From Blepharisma japonicum (lineage: Eukaryota > Ciliophora > Heterotrichea > Heterotrichida > Blepharismidae), in NCBI GenBank assembly GCA_949751835.1, contig CATKHK010000070.1, forward strand, positions 62,001 to 126,000: a DNA stretch of 64,000 bases, in the 5' to 3' direction. The notes under the pieces are model-generated. The model did not search any database, was not told where the DNA came from, and worked only from the letters and a program-made list of their open reading frames with translations. Position 1 is the stretch's first letter. Every line of letters starts with the position of its first letter. Of this stretch, positions 47,501 to 56,973 are shown one piece after another. Made by a program: the position numbers and the translations under genes.

Positions 47501-48800
47501 GCTGCCTGAGTCGATTAACTTAATAAATGCTCCATCAAGTAACCCTCTTTCAGTCCAACCATCATCCTCATATCAAAATTTGCCTCCTCAAATGAATAAA
47601 GAGCCTACAAAAATTACCAGCTCATATACCCAGAATATCGCACCTGTCGCAACCTGTATATTTGACCCGAAAAATCTTCGTGCACGCAAAAACCCTGTTT
47701 TTTCTTTTTCAGTCCCTGAAATAAACCGTTCCCGTAACGTAATGTCAAGATGTTTTACCTTTGCTAACAGAAAATGGTCAGTCTTGGTGAGTACTTGCCC
47801 AGATGGATTTACATCTTTATTTTTATGTGAAAGAGGCCCAGCTGACACTGAGTCAAAATTCATGTCATTATTATTTACTTCAGTGCTTTTTGAACTAGAA
47901 ATAGATGACCAAGCTTTAAGAGAAACCAATAGAGTTGGAAACCAAAGTATGGCTTCTTGCTGCTTTTATAGCTTTCCTAATGATCATTATCATATAGCGG
48001 GGGAAAGAAAATACTGCAAAACTTCTACCCTAAAAAACCAAGAAAGCGCGATAGTTAATGTATATATGAGAATAGCTGGAATTCATTCAGGAATCATGCA
48101 TTATTTAACTGAAAATTTCAGTACACTTATAGTGAAAGACTATAAGAGCTTTCGAGACATGAGTTTTTATAATATGAAATATATTTTATCACATGATGCA
48201 TTAGCAGTTAAAGATGAACATGAAGCAGCTGGGGCGTTATGGAAATATGCAGCATCAAGGGAGCCTGAGGTTATCAATATCATGGTCCCGGAGATCAGGT
48301 ATCAGTTTTTAAGCATGAAAGATTTATTGACTCTAGCAAGAGATCATAGAGCTATCAGAAATGCTGCCAATTTTGGCTATATTTTTAAGCAGGAATATTA
48401 TAGAAGAACTGCTGGAAAACCTATTACAGAAAAACCAAGAAATAATTATGCAAATACTTTAGAAGACTTTATGAAAATTGATCACAATGAAAGCATTATT
48501 GACTGGATTTTGCATAGCAACCATCATGAAGGTTATGAAGACAAGCTTGCACAGGTAAAAAAGCAGTATGAAGAAGAAAAGGCTATGAATGATAAAAGAA
48601 GAGCTGAGCTGAATGCTAAAAAACATGAACTTTACATTGAAAATGATAAATTGGCGCAAGAGTTGAGGAAAACGAGAGTAGAAGAAAGAAGGATTGGGCA
48701 TGTGGTAAATGAATTGCCTAAAGCAGAGGTAGATTTGAGAAATACAAGACAGAATTATGAAATTTATGATTCTGGGAGATCAGAATGCACTATTATGTAG
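44505..48800 (+). CDS. large BTB/MATH protein with low-complexity middle and CaaX-like end
   Basis: About 1,426 residues in two exons (15-nt intron 44633-44647). The N-terminal 300 residues are of unknown family. Residues about 310-660 are low complexity: RG repeats, then a Gly/Ser/Tyr/Asn region and a Gln/Pro/Asn-rich stretch with repeated NPF-like motifs. A BTB domain (about 725-835) contains S-D-V-L-I-R-V and H-K-A-V-L-Y-S-A-S-P-F-F, followed by a BACK-like helical part. A MATH-like beta domain follows at about 1060-1160, then a coiled coil (about 1340-1395). The last residues are C-T-I-M, a farnesylation-type CaaX motif. BTB/MATH proteins often serve as cullin-3 substrate adaptors; here that is inference. 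Confidence 0.75.
44633..44647 (+). other. 15-nt intron in the BTB/MATH gene
   Basis: GTAATTACTATTCAG. It contains an in-frame TAA; removal connects the ATG-bearing exon to the long frame. Confidence 0.85.
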
Positions 48801-48969
48801 TTTTAAAGTCTAATTGATAATGGTAATGACCAATTATTAAAATATAGCTCTAAAAATTGATGAGGAATAATCCAATAATAAAGATCCGAGTTTTTATATA
48901 GAAATAATAGGCTAAACCAATTTATTTGTTATAGCATGATTAAATTTATTATTAAAGGTATTAATTACA

Positions 48970-50019
48970 ATGAGCAGCAAATGTAGTTTTTTAGGTTGCA
49001 ACCAGACAGCAGATGTTCAATGTTTATGCTCTACTCCTAAAACACTTCTTTGTAATGCGCATCTGGGTATTCATATTTCAACTGTTTCTGGGATGCACAG
49101 CTGCAAGCAGATTATTTCAAAATTCAACAACCAATCACGCAAACAAGTCTTAGAATTTTTGATTAGTGAGAAGCAGAGCTTATTCAGCTTGAAAAATGAT
49201 ATTATTCAAAAGTCCTCAGCATTATTAAAAATTTTATCTGACAACACTTTCAATGAAGTATCAAATATAGAGACTCAGCTTAACAAAATCCAAGGTCTAA
49301 TAAACGACATTCGCAAAGATTCGTCAAAAGCAAGTCACTTAAAAATCTTGAAGGAAGCTCCTAATCAAGCTTTATCAAAATACAAAGAAATTCTAGATGA
49401 AAATTTCATTTCATTAAACATCGAAGAAATTATTGACCTTATTTATTCCCCAGCTTTAAAAGACAAATATATCAAAAAAGAAGATTATGAGGCAAAAATA
49501 TTAAAATATGAAGACAAAGTAGATAATCTTGTAGAAAAGCTGAACTTATCTGAATATAAATATAAGAACTTTGAGCTTTCAACTAAAAGAAACATAGAAA
49601 GTATTACAGGTAATAGCGAACTTCTTAAGAAAGAAAATGCATCTTTAAATGGACAGATATTGCAATTAAATCAACAAATGGCCCAATTAAATGAGCAACT
49701 AAAGAGGATTGGATCAGTAAAATTCCAACAAAATGAAATGGGAAGAGGAAGTGTTGATGATTTAAAAGCTACTATTAAGCAATTAGAAGAAAACAACGAA
49801 GCCCTAATATCAGAAAATAGAAGGCTGACTAAAAGACTTAAAGAAAAATCGAAAAATGACAGAAATCCTAGAAGACACGATTTTATTTGCAAAATATGTG
49901 GACTCCCAGTTTTGAATGCTTCAGCTGGTTCTAATCCTTCAGGATTCTATGGGACAGGAAATGTTGAATTATATAGCAGACATTGCGTATGTGCGAATCC
50001 AATTTATAAAATTAACTAA
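48970..50019 (+). CDS. B-box-like zinc-finger coiled-coil protein
   Basis: 349 residues, no intron. The N-terminal 45 residues hold a Cys/His cluster (C-x4-C, C-x-C, C-x2-H, H, H-x-C) like the B-box-type fingers common in ciliate proteins. A long coiled coil fills about residues 60-300. The C terminus has another Cys-rich patch (CKIC and HCVC pairs) consistent with a small zinc ribbon. No catalytic domain is visible; a scaffold role is most likely. The next small gene on the same strand starts 51 bp downstream. Confidence 0.68.
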   Translation: MSSKCSFLGCNQTADVQCLCSTPKTLLCNAHLGIHISTVSGMHSCKQIISKFNNQSRKQVLEFLISEKQSLFSLKNDIIQKSSALLKILSDNTFNEVSNIETQLNKIQGLINDIRKDSSKASHLKILKEAPNQALSKYKEILDENFISLNIEEIIDLIYSPALKDKYIKKEDYEAKILKYEDKVDNLVEKLNLSEYKYKNFELSTKRNIESITGNSELLKKENASLNGQILQLNQQMAQLNEQLKRIGSVKFQQNEMGRGSVDDLKATIKQLEENNEALISENRRLTKRLKEKSKNDRNPRRHDFICKICGLPVLNASAGSNPSGFYGTGNVELYSRHCVCANPIYKIN

Positions 50020-50070
50020 ATTACGATTGATTATTTAATTTGAGAAATATTTAACTGTTAAAATTTAAAT

Positions 50071-50616
50071 ATGAATCCTTATGCAAATCCTTCAAAAATC
50101 ACGCTTCACATCCCTCAACAATCTGAATTCGCTTATGAAGAATTAGAACGAAAACTTCTAATTGCCAAAAATAAGCGTCATGAACTATACGAAAACTCGT
50201 TAAGAGAAAAACTGAATTACGAAAGAGAAATTCGTAAATTAGAAAGCCAAAATTATAAACTTTATCGCTATAATAATGTGCTGGAAATGAAATGCCAAAG
50301 TGTTGACCCCTTAGCAGCTGATAAAGAAAACCCTACAGAAAATAGCAAAAAGGCTTCAGCCCACCATAGAAACCCATTAAAAGAAATATCTGGAAATATT
50401 TCACGAAGCAAAAGTAGGGAAAAATCTACTACAAAGTGTACAAAGTCAACACAATTTTTGAGCAAAGAAAATGCAGTTATAAATAGAAGAATTCGTTCGA
50501 GAGTTTTGAAATCATCAGAAGTCCCAGACTTGTCCCCAGATGTCCAATATGATGAAAGCCTTTTCCAAATAATTGATGAAATAGAAAATATGAGTATTAG
50601 GAAAGATTCTTTATAG
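50071..50616 (+). CDS. small coiled-coil protein with KEN-box-like motif
   Basis: 181 residues, no intron, unknown family. The N-terminal half is predicted coiled coil (about residues 25-75). It is followed by D-K-E-N-P (about residue 88), which has the form of a KEN-box destruction signal, then N-P-L-K-E-I-S-G-N and a Ser/Arg/Lys-rich stretch. It may be a cell-cycle- or cytoskeleton-related protein; that rests only on these short motifs. The stop is TAG at 50614-50616, 21 bp from the end of the converging calpain-like gene. Confidence 0.6.
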   Translation: MNPYANPSKITLHIPQQSEFAYEELERKLLIAKNKRHELYENSLREKLNYEREIRKLESQNYKLYRYNNVLEMKCQSVDPLAADKENPTENSKKASAHHRNPLKEISGNISRSKSREKSTTKCTKSTQFLSKENAVINRRIRSRVLKSSEVPDLSPDVQYDESLFQIIDEIENMSIRKDSL

Positions 50617-50637
50617 TTATTAATTTTTTGATATAAT

Positions 50638-52965
50638 TTATTGCCATATAAACGAATTGATATCAGGAGATAATTCTTGTCTTGCTATCTTAAAGTCTGT
50701 TTCACCTTGAAAACTCAAAATAAGTGGCTTTGACTCAATCGAGTAAAAGTGCTCATCATAGCCTAGCAAGCAAAGCCAGTTCCTAACTCTCTCTTCTCCT
50801 TCTTTTCCTTCTTTCAGATTATCAATAAAAATCTCGAAAAATCCTTGTCTTGTCAACCCATCATGAGTACTTGTGTATTTACTTAAAATATTTTTGACAA
50901 AAATATCAGAAGTTATGTAGACTCCAAGTTTTTTGTTGAAATTAAAGAATTCGTCGAAATTCAATGGGGCGTTTACGTTGTAGCTTAGTCTTCTGTATAA
51001 GTCTCGGATTATGTTTTTAAATATGGGATGAAGATCGCCCATTTCTGTTATTAAAGGAAATTTTAAAGGGATAAAATCAGCAGGTTTTGTCAGAGAAGCT
51101 GCAGTACTTGTTGGGATTACTAAATAATTGCCTATTTCCAAATTGCCTTCTCAGTAGATTTCACGGACACATTGAGTTGTCTGGGTTTTGAAGTAATTTT
51201 CATAGCCAAATGCAGTTTTTCTAAGGATAGCTAGCCCTAGGTCTAGATATTTCCTCAGCTCTCTAGCTCCTATACTGTTTTCATCTTCTTGGTGGACACC
51301 AATAAACATTTTTGTAGGCTCACTTATTTCGATTTCCCAACAATGTGTTGATTTTCCTATGTTTTCATATTTTTCCATCAAGGTCTTTAATCTGTATTCT
51401 ATATATTTTTTGATCCTTGAAACAATAATATATTCAAAATTTTTGAAAAGATCTGTTTTACACATTCAAAATGACCCTTCATTATTATCGAATTCAATTT
51501 TTAGTGTTTCTCGAGTTTCCAAAGTCCATAACGGAGATTGATCACTTCAGTCTCCAGTTCAATCGTATTCATCCCATGGGTTTTTCAATTGAATAAGCTG
51601 TGTATCATTTAATGTTTCTAATCTATTGATGTAAAAAAAATGCTGCTGTAAAATTCCTGTGCTAGAAAATAGTTCTTTTGTGGAAACGACCAAAGAGGCT
51701 CCTTCAGATTTTCAATGATTTAGCTGGTCTCATAGAGAGCTTCCAAAAGACTGTAAAGGATAAGAAAAAGAAGGACATCCGGTTAAATCAATAATTGAAT
51801 CTGTAGGTTTGATTTTTCTTAGGGAATAGTAGTACCCATTAATTTTTGCATATGATTTTTCAAGTAGCATAACTCATAACTCAGGACCATGATTACAATT
51901 AAATATCGGCCCCATCCCTGTGTGACAAGGAAAATAATCATCAATCGTCATCGTATGATTTTCCCCATTTTTCAATAACTTGACTCTATAAATGCCATTT
52001 TTATTAATTCCTGAATTTTCATAAAACATATTTTTTATATGCTCTGTTTTCTCCAGCAGTGTAGTTATTAAAGCCATAAGTCAATTATTTTCAATGGTTC
52101 CTTGCATAATTGTGCTGTCTTCTAAGTCATCCTCATAAATTTTGATTTCCCCAACCATAAAATCTCCTGGTCTTCTTCATTGGATTTCATTAAGCTGCTC
52201 TGAAACGTAGCCAAGTATTGAATAATCATTAGGTGGAAATAAATGATCAGTAAATTTATTTTCACCAAAAATCCTTTCTAAATACTTTAAAGGTACCACA
52301 TCTACAGGCACGCTTCGAATTTGGAATTTCGCATCTTCAAGCTCTTGGTTTTGTTCTCTTTTTATTTGTTCAAGATTTACATCGGCTGGCTTTAGGTAAT
52401 ATTTATACGTATATTTATATGACCAAATCCCAGCAAAAGTTAATTCACAGAAGGTTCTTGCAGACTTTGGAGGTAAATCTATTACAATTTGCATAGAGCC
52501 ATTAGGTGGCTTAATGCCACTCATATCAAGGAATATAAGCTCAAAATGGATCATTTCAGGTCTTCCGTTGATAAGTTCAAAATTGATGGTTTTTCCTATG
52601 TCGTTTTGATTTATAACTAATTCCAATTCTTCGCTGATATGGACTCGCTTGATTATAGGGTCTTGGCTTAGTTTTTGGTATTTATATGAATATTTATAGG
52701 AAAATTGGCCATCTGTGGAAAATTCTGCGAATTTAATTGTGGAGTAAGGGTTTATTTCTATGTGTCTTTCTAAATTGCTGTCATCTCTTAAGCGAGCTTT
52801 GTTCAAATCACTAAATGTGAAGTCAATTGTAAATAAAAATGATGTTGAGTTCTTCATGCTGAATTCTACCAGTGATTGAGAAGGAATTTTAGTCATTAAA
52901 AGTTGAAGCCCATGGCATAATACTTTTCGAACAGTGTCTTCTCCATTTGCATCTTTTGTTTTCAT
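50638..52965 (-). CDS. calpain-like protein with degenerate catalytic site
   Basis: 775 residues, one frame with many TGA-encoded Trp. The N-terminal 220 residues hold two related beta-sandwich repeats (each ending S-Y-K-Y-x-Y-K-Y). The calpain protease core follows (about 265-480): Q-G-T-I-E-N-N-W-L-M-A-L-I, VMLLEKSYAKINGYYYS, DLTGCPS, QQHFFYINRL, LKNPWDEYDWTGDWSD. The catalytic Cys position is Asn (N294), while the His and Asn equivalents appear present, so it should be inactive as a protease. A C-terminal region of about 290 residues resembles calpain-type beta-sandwich and helical domains. Many protist calpain-like proteins lack catalytic residues and act as cytoskeletal or membrane scaffolds. 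Confidence 0.82.
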
Positions 52966-53577
52966 GCAATTTATTATGTAATTGACATTTTAATATATAG
53001 CTGAAAGACAAATTATAAGAAATTTAAGTGACCAGATAATATTAGGATTATGGGTTTTGTTAAATTTAATATTTTACTACTATTAAATAATAAGATTAAA
53101 ATAATGATCTATTTTATCAATAATTGAAAATAATATATATAAAATTAAACATAAAGCTATAATTCATTATTTTGTGAATTTAAATTAATTTTTAGTATAA
53201 AGTTATTTTTTTAATTTTTAATTAAAGTAATTATTTGCAGCCAAAAATCTTCATGAGCTTATCCCATATTTAAGAGCAGTAAATAATCATACCATTTTTA
53301 TTTACTCATCATTGATAGATACAAAAAAGTAAATAATCAACAACCCGCAAATCGCATTTATCAACAGGCATATTCAAGACTCAGCAATGTTTTATTTAGC
53401 TTTATCAGCATTCCTCTAAACCTATCATAAACTGCCAAAAGCTTAAAATATCTTTGAAGATAATTTGAATCTATTTTTTTTTGCTGATTATCTCAAATAC
53501 TTGCCTTTAAAACCTAAACATAAAGAATAATCACATTAATTTCCATAAAATTACGCACATTCTCCGTAATAATAAAA
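52966..53577. other. intergenic, 612 bp, AT-rich, divergent promoters
   Basis: Between the divergent calpain-like and propeller-like genes. No gene recognised. Confidence 0.5.
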
Positions 53578-54679
53578 ATGAAGGCTAATAATCTTTACGA
53601 GTGTTTGTTTAGCAGAGAAATTGGATCTCTTCCCAATAATGCTATAGCTCAGCAAATCCCGTTTAGATCTACATGAGCATCCAAAGTAACTCATTATTTA
53701 GTTAATATTTACTCATATGGAAATAACGAACTCTGTAGTATGAATTAAAGGTAGAGATAATTATGTCGTCTCTCTTAATAAGAGTGGTAAAGCTGTATAT
53801 CGAAGCCTTTTACCATTTTCTAATCCAGTAATGCTATCAGAGCCTAACGAACATGTCTACAAAATTTGTCTGTCATCAAAGGGAGCATTTTTCATGTTAA
53901 AACGGATCAATGAACCTAGTCTACAGTTTTACACAATCTCAGAAGAAAATTTAAAAAATGGGATTTTTACAAGAACAAGGATCCTTGAGAGGCTTGTTAT
54001 AGAGCTCAAAAATTATGAAGAAATCGACTATGAACGGCAAATACTGTCAGTGAAAATTGGTAATACCTACCAGTTATGAAGTTTGGAGACCGAAAATATT
54101 ATCTTTTCATTTCCATCACTTCCAAATGCAGTAGCTAGATATTATAAAGGATATGTTATTTTATGTACCCAAGAAGAAAAAAGCTTTGTATTCACTATTC
54201 AAAATGTAGATTCCAATACTATGTATCGAGTAAGGATCATGGGGAAAGGAATTTTACATCATTTTTTAGTATGCCAAAATTGACTAGTAGTCAGCATCAA
54301 GCATAGTTATATACAATTAATAAATCTGCTGACAAGAGAAACCAAATGAATCAAAAAATGTGGAGCAAAGCAGTTCTATGAAATTGAAAGCGAAGATGGA
54401 AGCATGCTAACTTTTAGTGACGGCACTGCAATTTTAATTTCTGATACTGAAAAAGAGTTCAACTTAGGGTTTCCTGATGGTATTTACGCAGATGTAGAAG
54501 GAATGCTGATTGCTTATTGTGAAAACTCAAGTAATATTAAAGTGCTTGATCTGAAAACTTCAACAATTGTTAATTCAATTGAGATGAAACGAAATGAAGT
54601 GACATGCATTGGAATTAATGAGCAAACCCATCAAATTTTCGTAGGTTTCAAATCTGGAAAGATTTGTGTTCTAGATTAG
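53578..54679 (+). CDS. WD40/beta-propeller-like protein, family uncertain
   Basis: About 361 residues in two exons joined over a 16-nt intron (53735-53750), which shifts frame by one and removes an in-frame TAA. Secondary-structure impression is all-beta, with repeated short strands and blade-like ends (IKVLDLKTSTIVNSIEM; IFVGFKSGKICVLD), suggesting a degenerate propeller. No strong GH-WD signature is seen. Function unknown. The first exon start at 53578 is the first ATG of that frame. It diverges from the calpain-like gene. Confidence 0.6.
53735..53750 (+). other. 16-nt intron in the propeller-like gene
   Basis: GTAGTATGAATTAAAG. It contains an in-frame TAA, and 16 nt are needed to connect the two frames. 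Confidence 0.7.
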
Positions 54680-54890
54680 CCTTTTTGGTATTTAATAATT
54701 TTAAATTTCAAATTCACCCCATCATAAAATTCTTCAAAATTCAGCTTTATATAATTTAGCTAGAAAACGAAAATTATTGATTCAGAACTTAATTAAATCA
54801 CTTAAATATTAACAATTTATTAAAACCTCAATTAACAAATAACCCAGCATGTTAATTTCCCTATTTCCTTAATTAGAAAACTATGCTAAG

Positions 54891-55418
54891 TTAGTTAATA
54901 AGAATGCCCTCATACTTTTGTTGGAACCATTGCATAGCCTCTTCTCTTGTTACTTTCTGACTCTTTCCAAGTCTTGAAGTAGCATGACGTCTTTCCTTAA
55001 TCCTATTTCCACTGCGAGCAAGAACAACATAGAAATCCATCCCATAAATACCTGTGTTAGGGTCATATTTGATGCCGAGATCAATGTGCTCTTGGACTCC
55101 AAAGCCGAAATTTCCGCTCTTTGAGAAGTTTTTTCTTTTAAGTTCGAACTCTTTAACTTTTAAGCCTCTTTCTAAAATATCTTCAGCTTTGTCTCCTCTC
55201 ACAGTGGTGTAAACAGCGATTTTTTCATTACGTCTGATTCCAAAAGAACGAATGGTGTATCTAGCTCTTGAAAACACTGGTTTTTGATCTGTAAGATCAG
55301 CCAAAACTTTCCCTGCTCTGGTCACTCTGTCACCAGCCTCTCCAACACAAATATTGAGAACAAGTTTTTCAATTCTTATGTTTCTCATAGGGTTGTCCAG
55401 CTTCTCTCCCTTGACCAT
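54891..55418 (-). CDS. RPL11: 60S ribosomal protein L11 (uL5)
   Basis: 175 residues. It matches eukaryotic uL5 almost throughout: [76 protein letters not shown], and the R-A[12 protein letters not shown] end. It is a component of the 5S RNP at the central protuberance. I use the ATG at 55418 ([12 protein letters not shown]), which fits family length; an in-frame GTG lies just upstream but is unlikely. No intron. It diverges from uS15. Confidence 0.96.
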   Translation of the reverse strand: MVKGEKLDNPMRNIRIEKLVLNICVGEAGDRVTRAGKVLADLTDQKPVFSRARYTIRSFGIRRNEKIAVYTTVRGDKAEDILERGLKVKEFELKRKNFSKSGNFGFGVQEHIDLGIKYDPNTGIYGMDFYVVLARSGNRIKERRHATSRLGKSQKVTREEAMQWFQQKYEGILIN

Positions 55419-55489
55419 TTTATTATTTACCACTCATTTTCTTAAGCATATAAGTGACTTAGAATCATACACTTAATTACATAAATTTA
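55419..55489. promoter_or_regulatory. 71-bp divergent promoter between uL5 and uS15 genes
   Basis: The two ribosomal protein genes are head to head with 71 AT-rich bases between start codons, which suggests a shared bidirectional promoter. No motif is assigned. Confidence 0.55.
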
Positions 55490-55945
55490 ATGGGGCGCAT
55501 GCATTCGAAAGGTAAGGGGATAGCATCCTCTGCTCTCCCCTACAAAAGAGCAGCACCAAGCTGGCTTAAAGTGTCTTCTTCAGAAGTCAGCGAGCACATT
55601 GTCAAGCTAGCAAGAAAAGGACTGTACCCATCACAAATCGGTGTAATACTTAGGGACACCTCAGGAATCCCACAGGTCAAATCCGTTACTGGCGCTAAAA
55701 TCCTCAGAATCCTTAAGAAGAACGGAATTGCTCCAGAAATCCCCGAAGACCTTTACCACCTAATCAAAAAGGCTGTCCAGGTTCGCAAGCATCTTGAGAA
55801 GTTTAGAAAAGATAAAGACAGCAAATTCAGACTGATTTTGATCGAGTCAAGAATTCACAGACTTTCACGCTACTATAAAAGAACAAAGAAATTGCCTGCT
55901 AACTGGAGATATAACTCTTCAACAGCTTCGGCCTTAGTAAGCTAA
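55490..55945 (+). CDS. RPS13: 40S ribosomal protein S13 (uS15)
   Basis: 151 residues, exactly the eukaryotic length. Diagnostic stretches are [41 protein letters not shown], and [12 protein letters not shown] with the P-A-N-W-R-Y end. It binds 18S rRNA in the platform/central domain. One exon, stop TAA at 55943-55945. It is noticeably richer in G+C than its flanks. Confidence 0.97.
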   Translation: MGRMHSKGKGIASSALPYKRAAPSWLKVSSSEVSEHIVKLARKGLYPSQIGVILRDTSGIPQVKSVTGAKILRILKKNGIAPEIPEDLYHLIKKAVQVRKHLEKFRKDKDSKFRLILIESRIHRLSRYYKRTKKLPANWRYNSSTASALVS

Positions 55946-56300
55946 ACAATTCTTTTTAGGATAATTAAGTCTTTTAAAAGAGATAAAATTGAGAATATTG
56001 GAGTAGTTTAAAGAGGAAAATGATTTGTTATGGCTAGTTTGGGAAGAGAGAAAATTGTTCTGTTGGATAAAATTTTTACAAATTTTGGGTTTTGTTAAAA
56101 TTGTAAAGTTTTTGAGGGATTTCTTCAAATAATTCAATAGCTTGAAATACTTTTGGTTGAAAGTTGATAAGTCTAAATATTATAATAATATGTAATATTG
56201 ATATAATATACGCTAAGGCTAATGATAATTCAATATTAATATAGGTTTAGGCTTTTAATATACATATTTGACCTGATTATGAATCAAAATAAGTTATTTT
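55946..56300. other. intergenic, 355 bp, AT-rich
   Basis: 3' flank of uS15 and upstream region of the next gene. A short open frame on the minus strand here has low-complexity Asn/Lys/Ser composition and is not supported. Confidence 0.5.
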
Positions 56301-56972
56301 ATGATAATAATAGATAACCCTTTCCATACTTGTCATAAAAAGAATAATTTTTCTGAAAATATGCAAAAAAACTATTTAAAGCCTGCAGAAAGTGCATGAA
56401 ATGATACAGGCAAGGACTCTAGCTTTCTCCAATACACCCCAATGCAGTCAAAATTTCATAAAAGCTTTGATATGTCCATGCACAGCTCTCCATCCAAAGC
56501 TTCTCATCTAGAAGATAAAAGAAAGAGTTGCAACTTCAGCAGCTCATTTAGCACAAGCGAGCTTTCTCCTTTAATTCAAAAGAAAAATGCAAAATATCTG
56601 TCAAAAGGTATGAATTTGTGCTATGAAATTTATCCTTCTCCTCTCCGTCCAAAAATGCCCCTCCCTGAAAGAACTCTGCAAAGGCAAAAAACAATAAAAA
56701 TAAATTATGATTTCAACCAAATCAACAAGCTTTCAAAACCTTATAACAGCTATGGAAACATAGTATTTAAGCGAGCGCTATATAAAATTCTACTAGACCC
56801 TTTAATTACTCCAAATATCCCAAAACAGAGAAATGAGGCTAAAAGTTTTTCGATGAGCTCAGAGAAAAGTATTATAAAATCTGATGTAGAAAAAATCATG
56901 GAGAGCTTGGAGCCGCTTAGACAGCACAAATTAAAAATTCGGAAGTTTAATTATATAAATAAAAATATATAA
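56301..56972 (+). CDS. hypothetical Ser/Lys-rich protein
   Basis: About 223 residues from the ATG at 56301, or 203 from the ATG at 56361; one Trp is TGA, just after the second ATG. No family recognised. It has a Ser-rich N-terminal half with several Ser-Pro sites, a Pro-rich middle (PSPLRPKMPLPERTL), and a basic C terminus. No membrane segment. The stop TAA (56970-56972) is one base before the BBS7 start codon on the same strand; no short intron joins the two, so they are read as separate genes. Confidence 0.6.
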
Positions 56973-56973
56973 A

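Noticed and set aside
55934-56137. Minus-strand frame after uS15
   Set aside because: Low-complexity Asn/Lys/Ser composition typical of AT-rich non-coding DNA and overlaps the uS15 stop.
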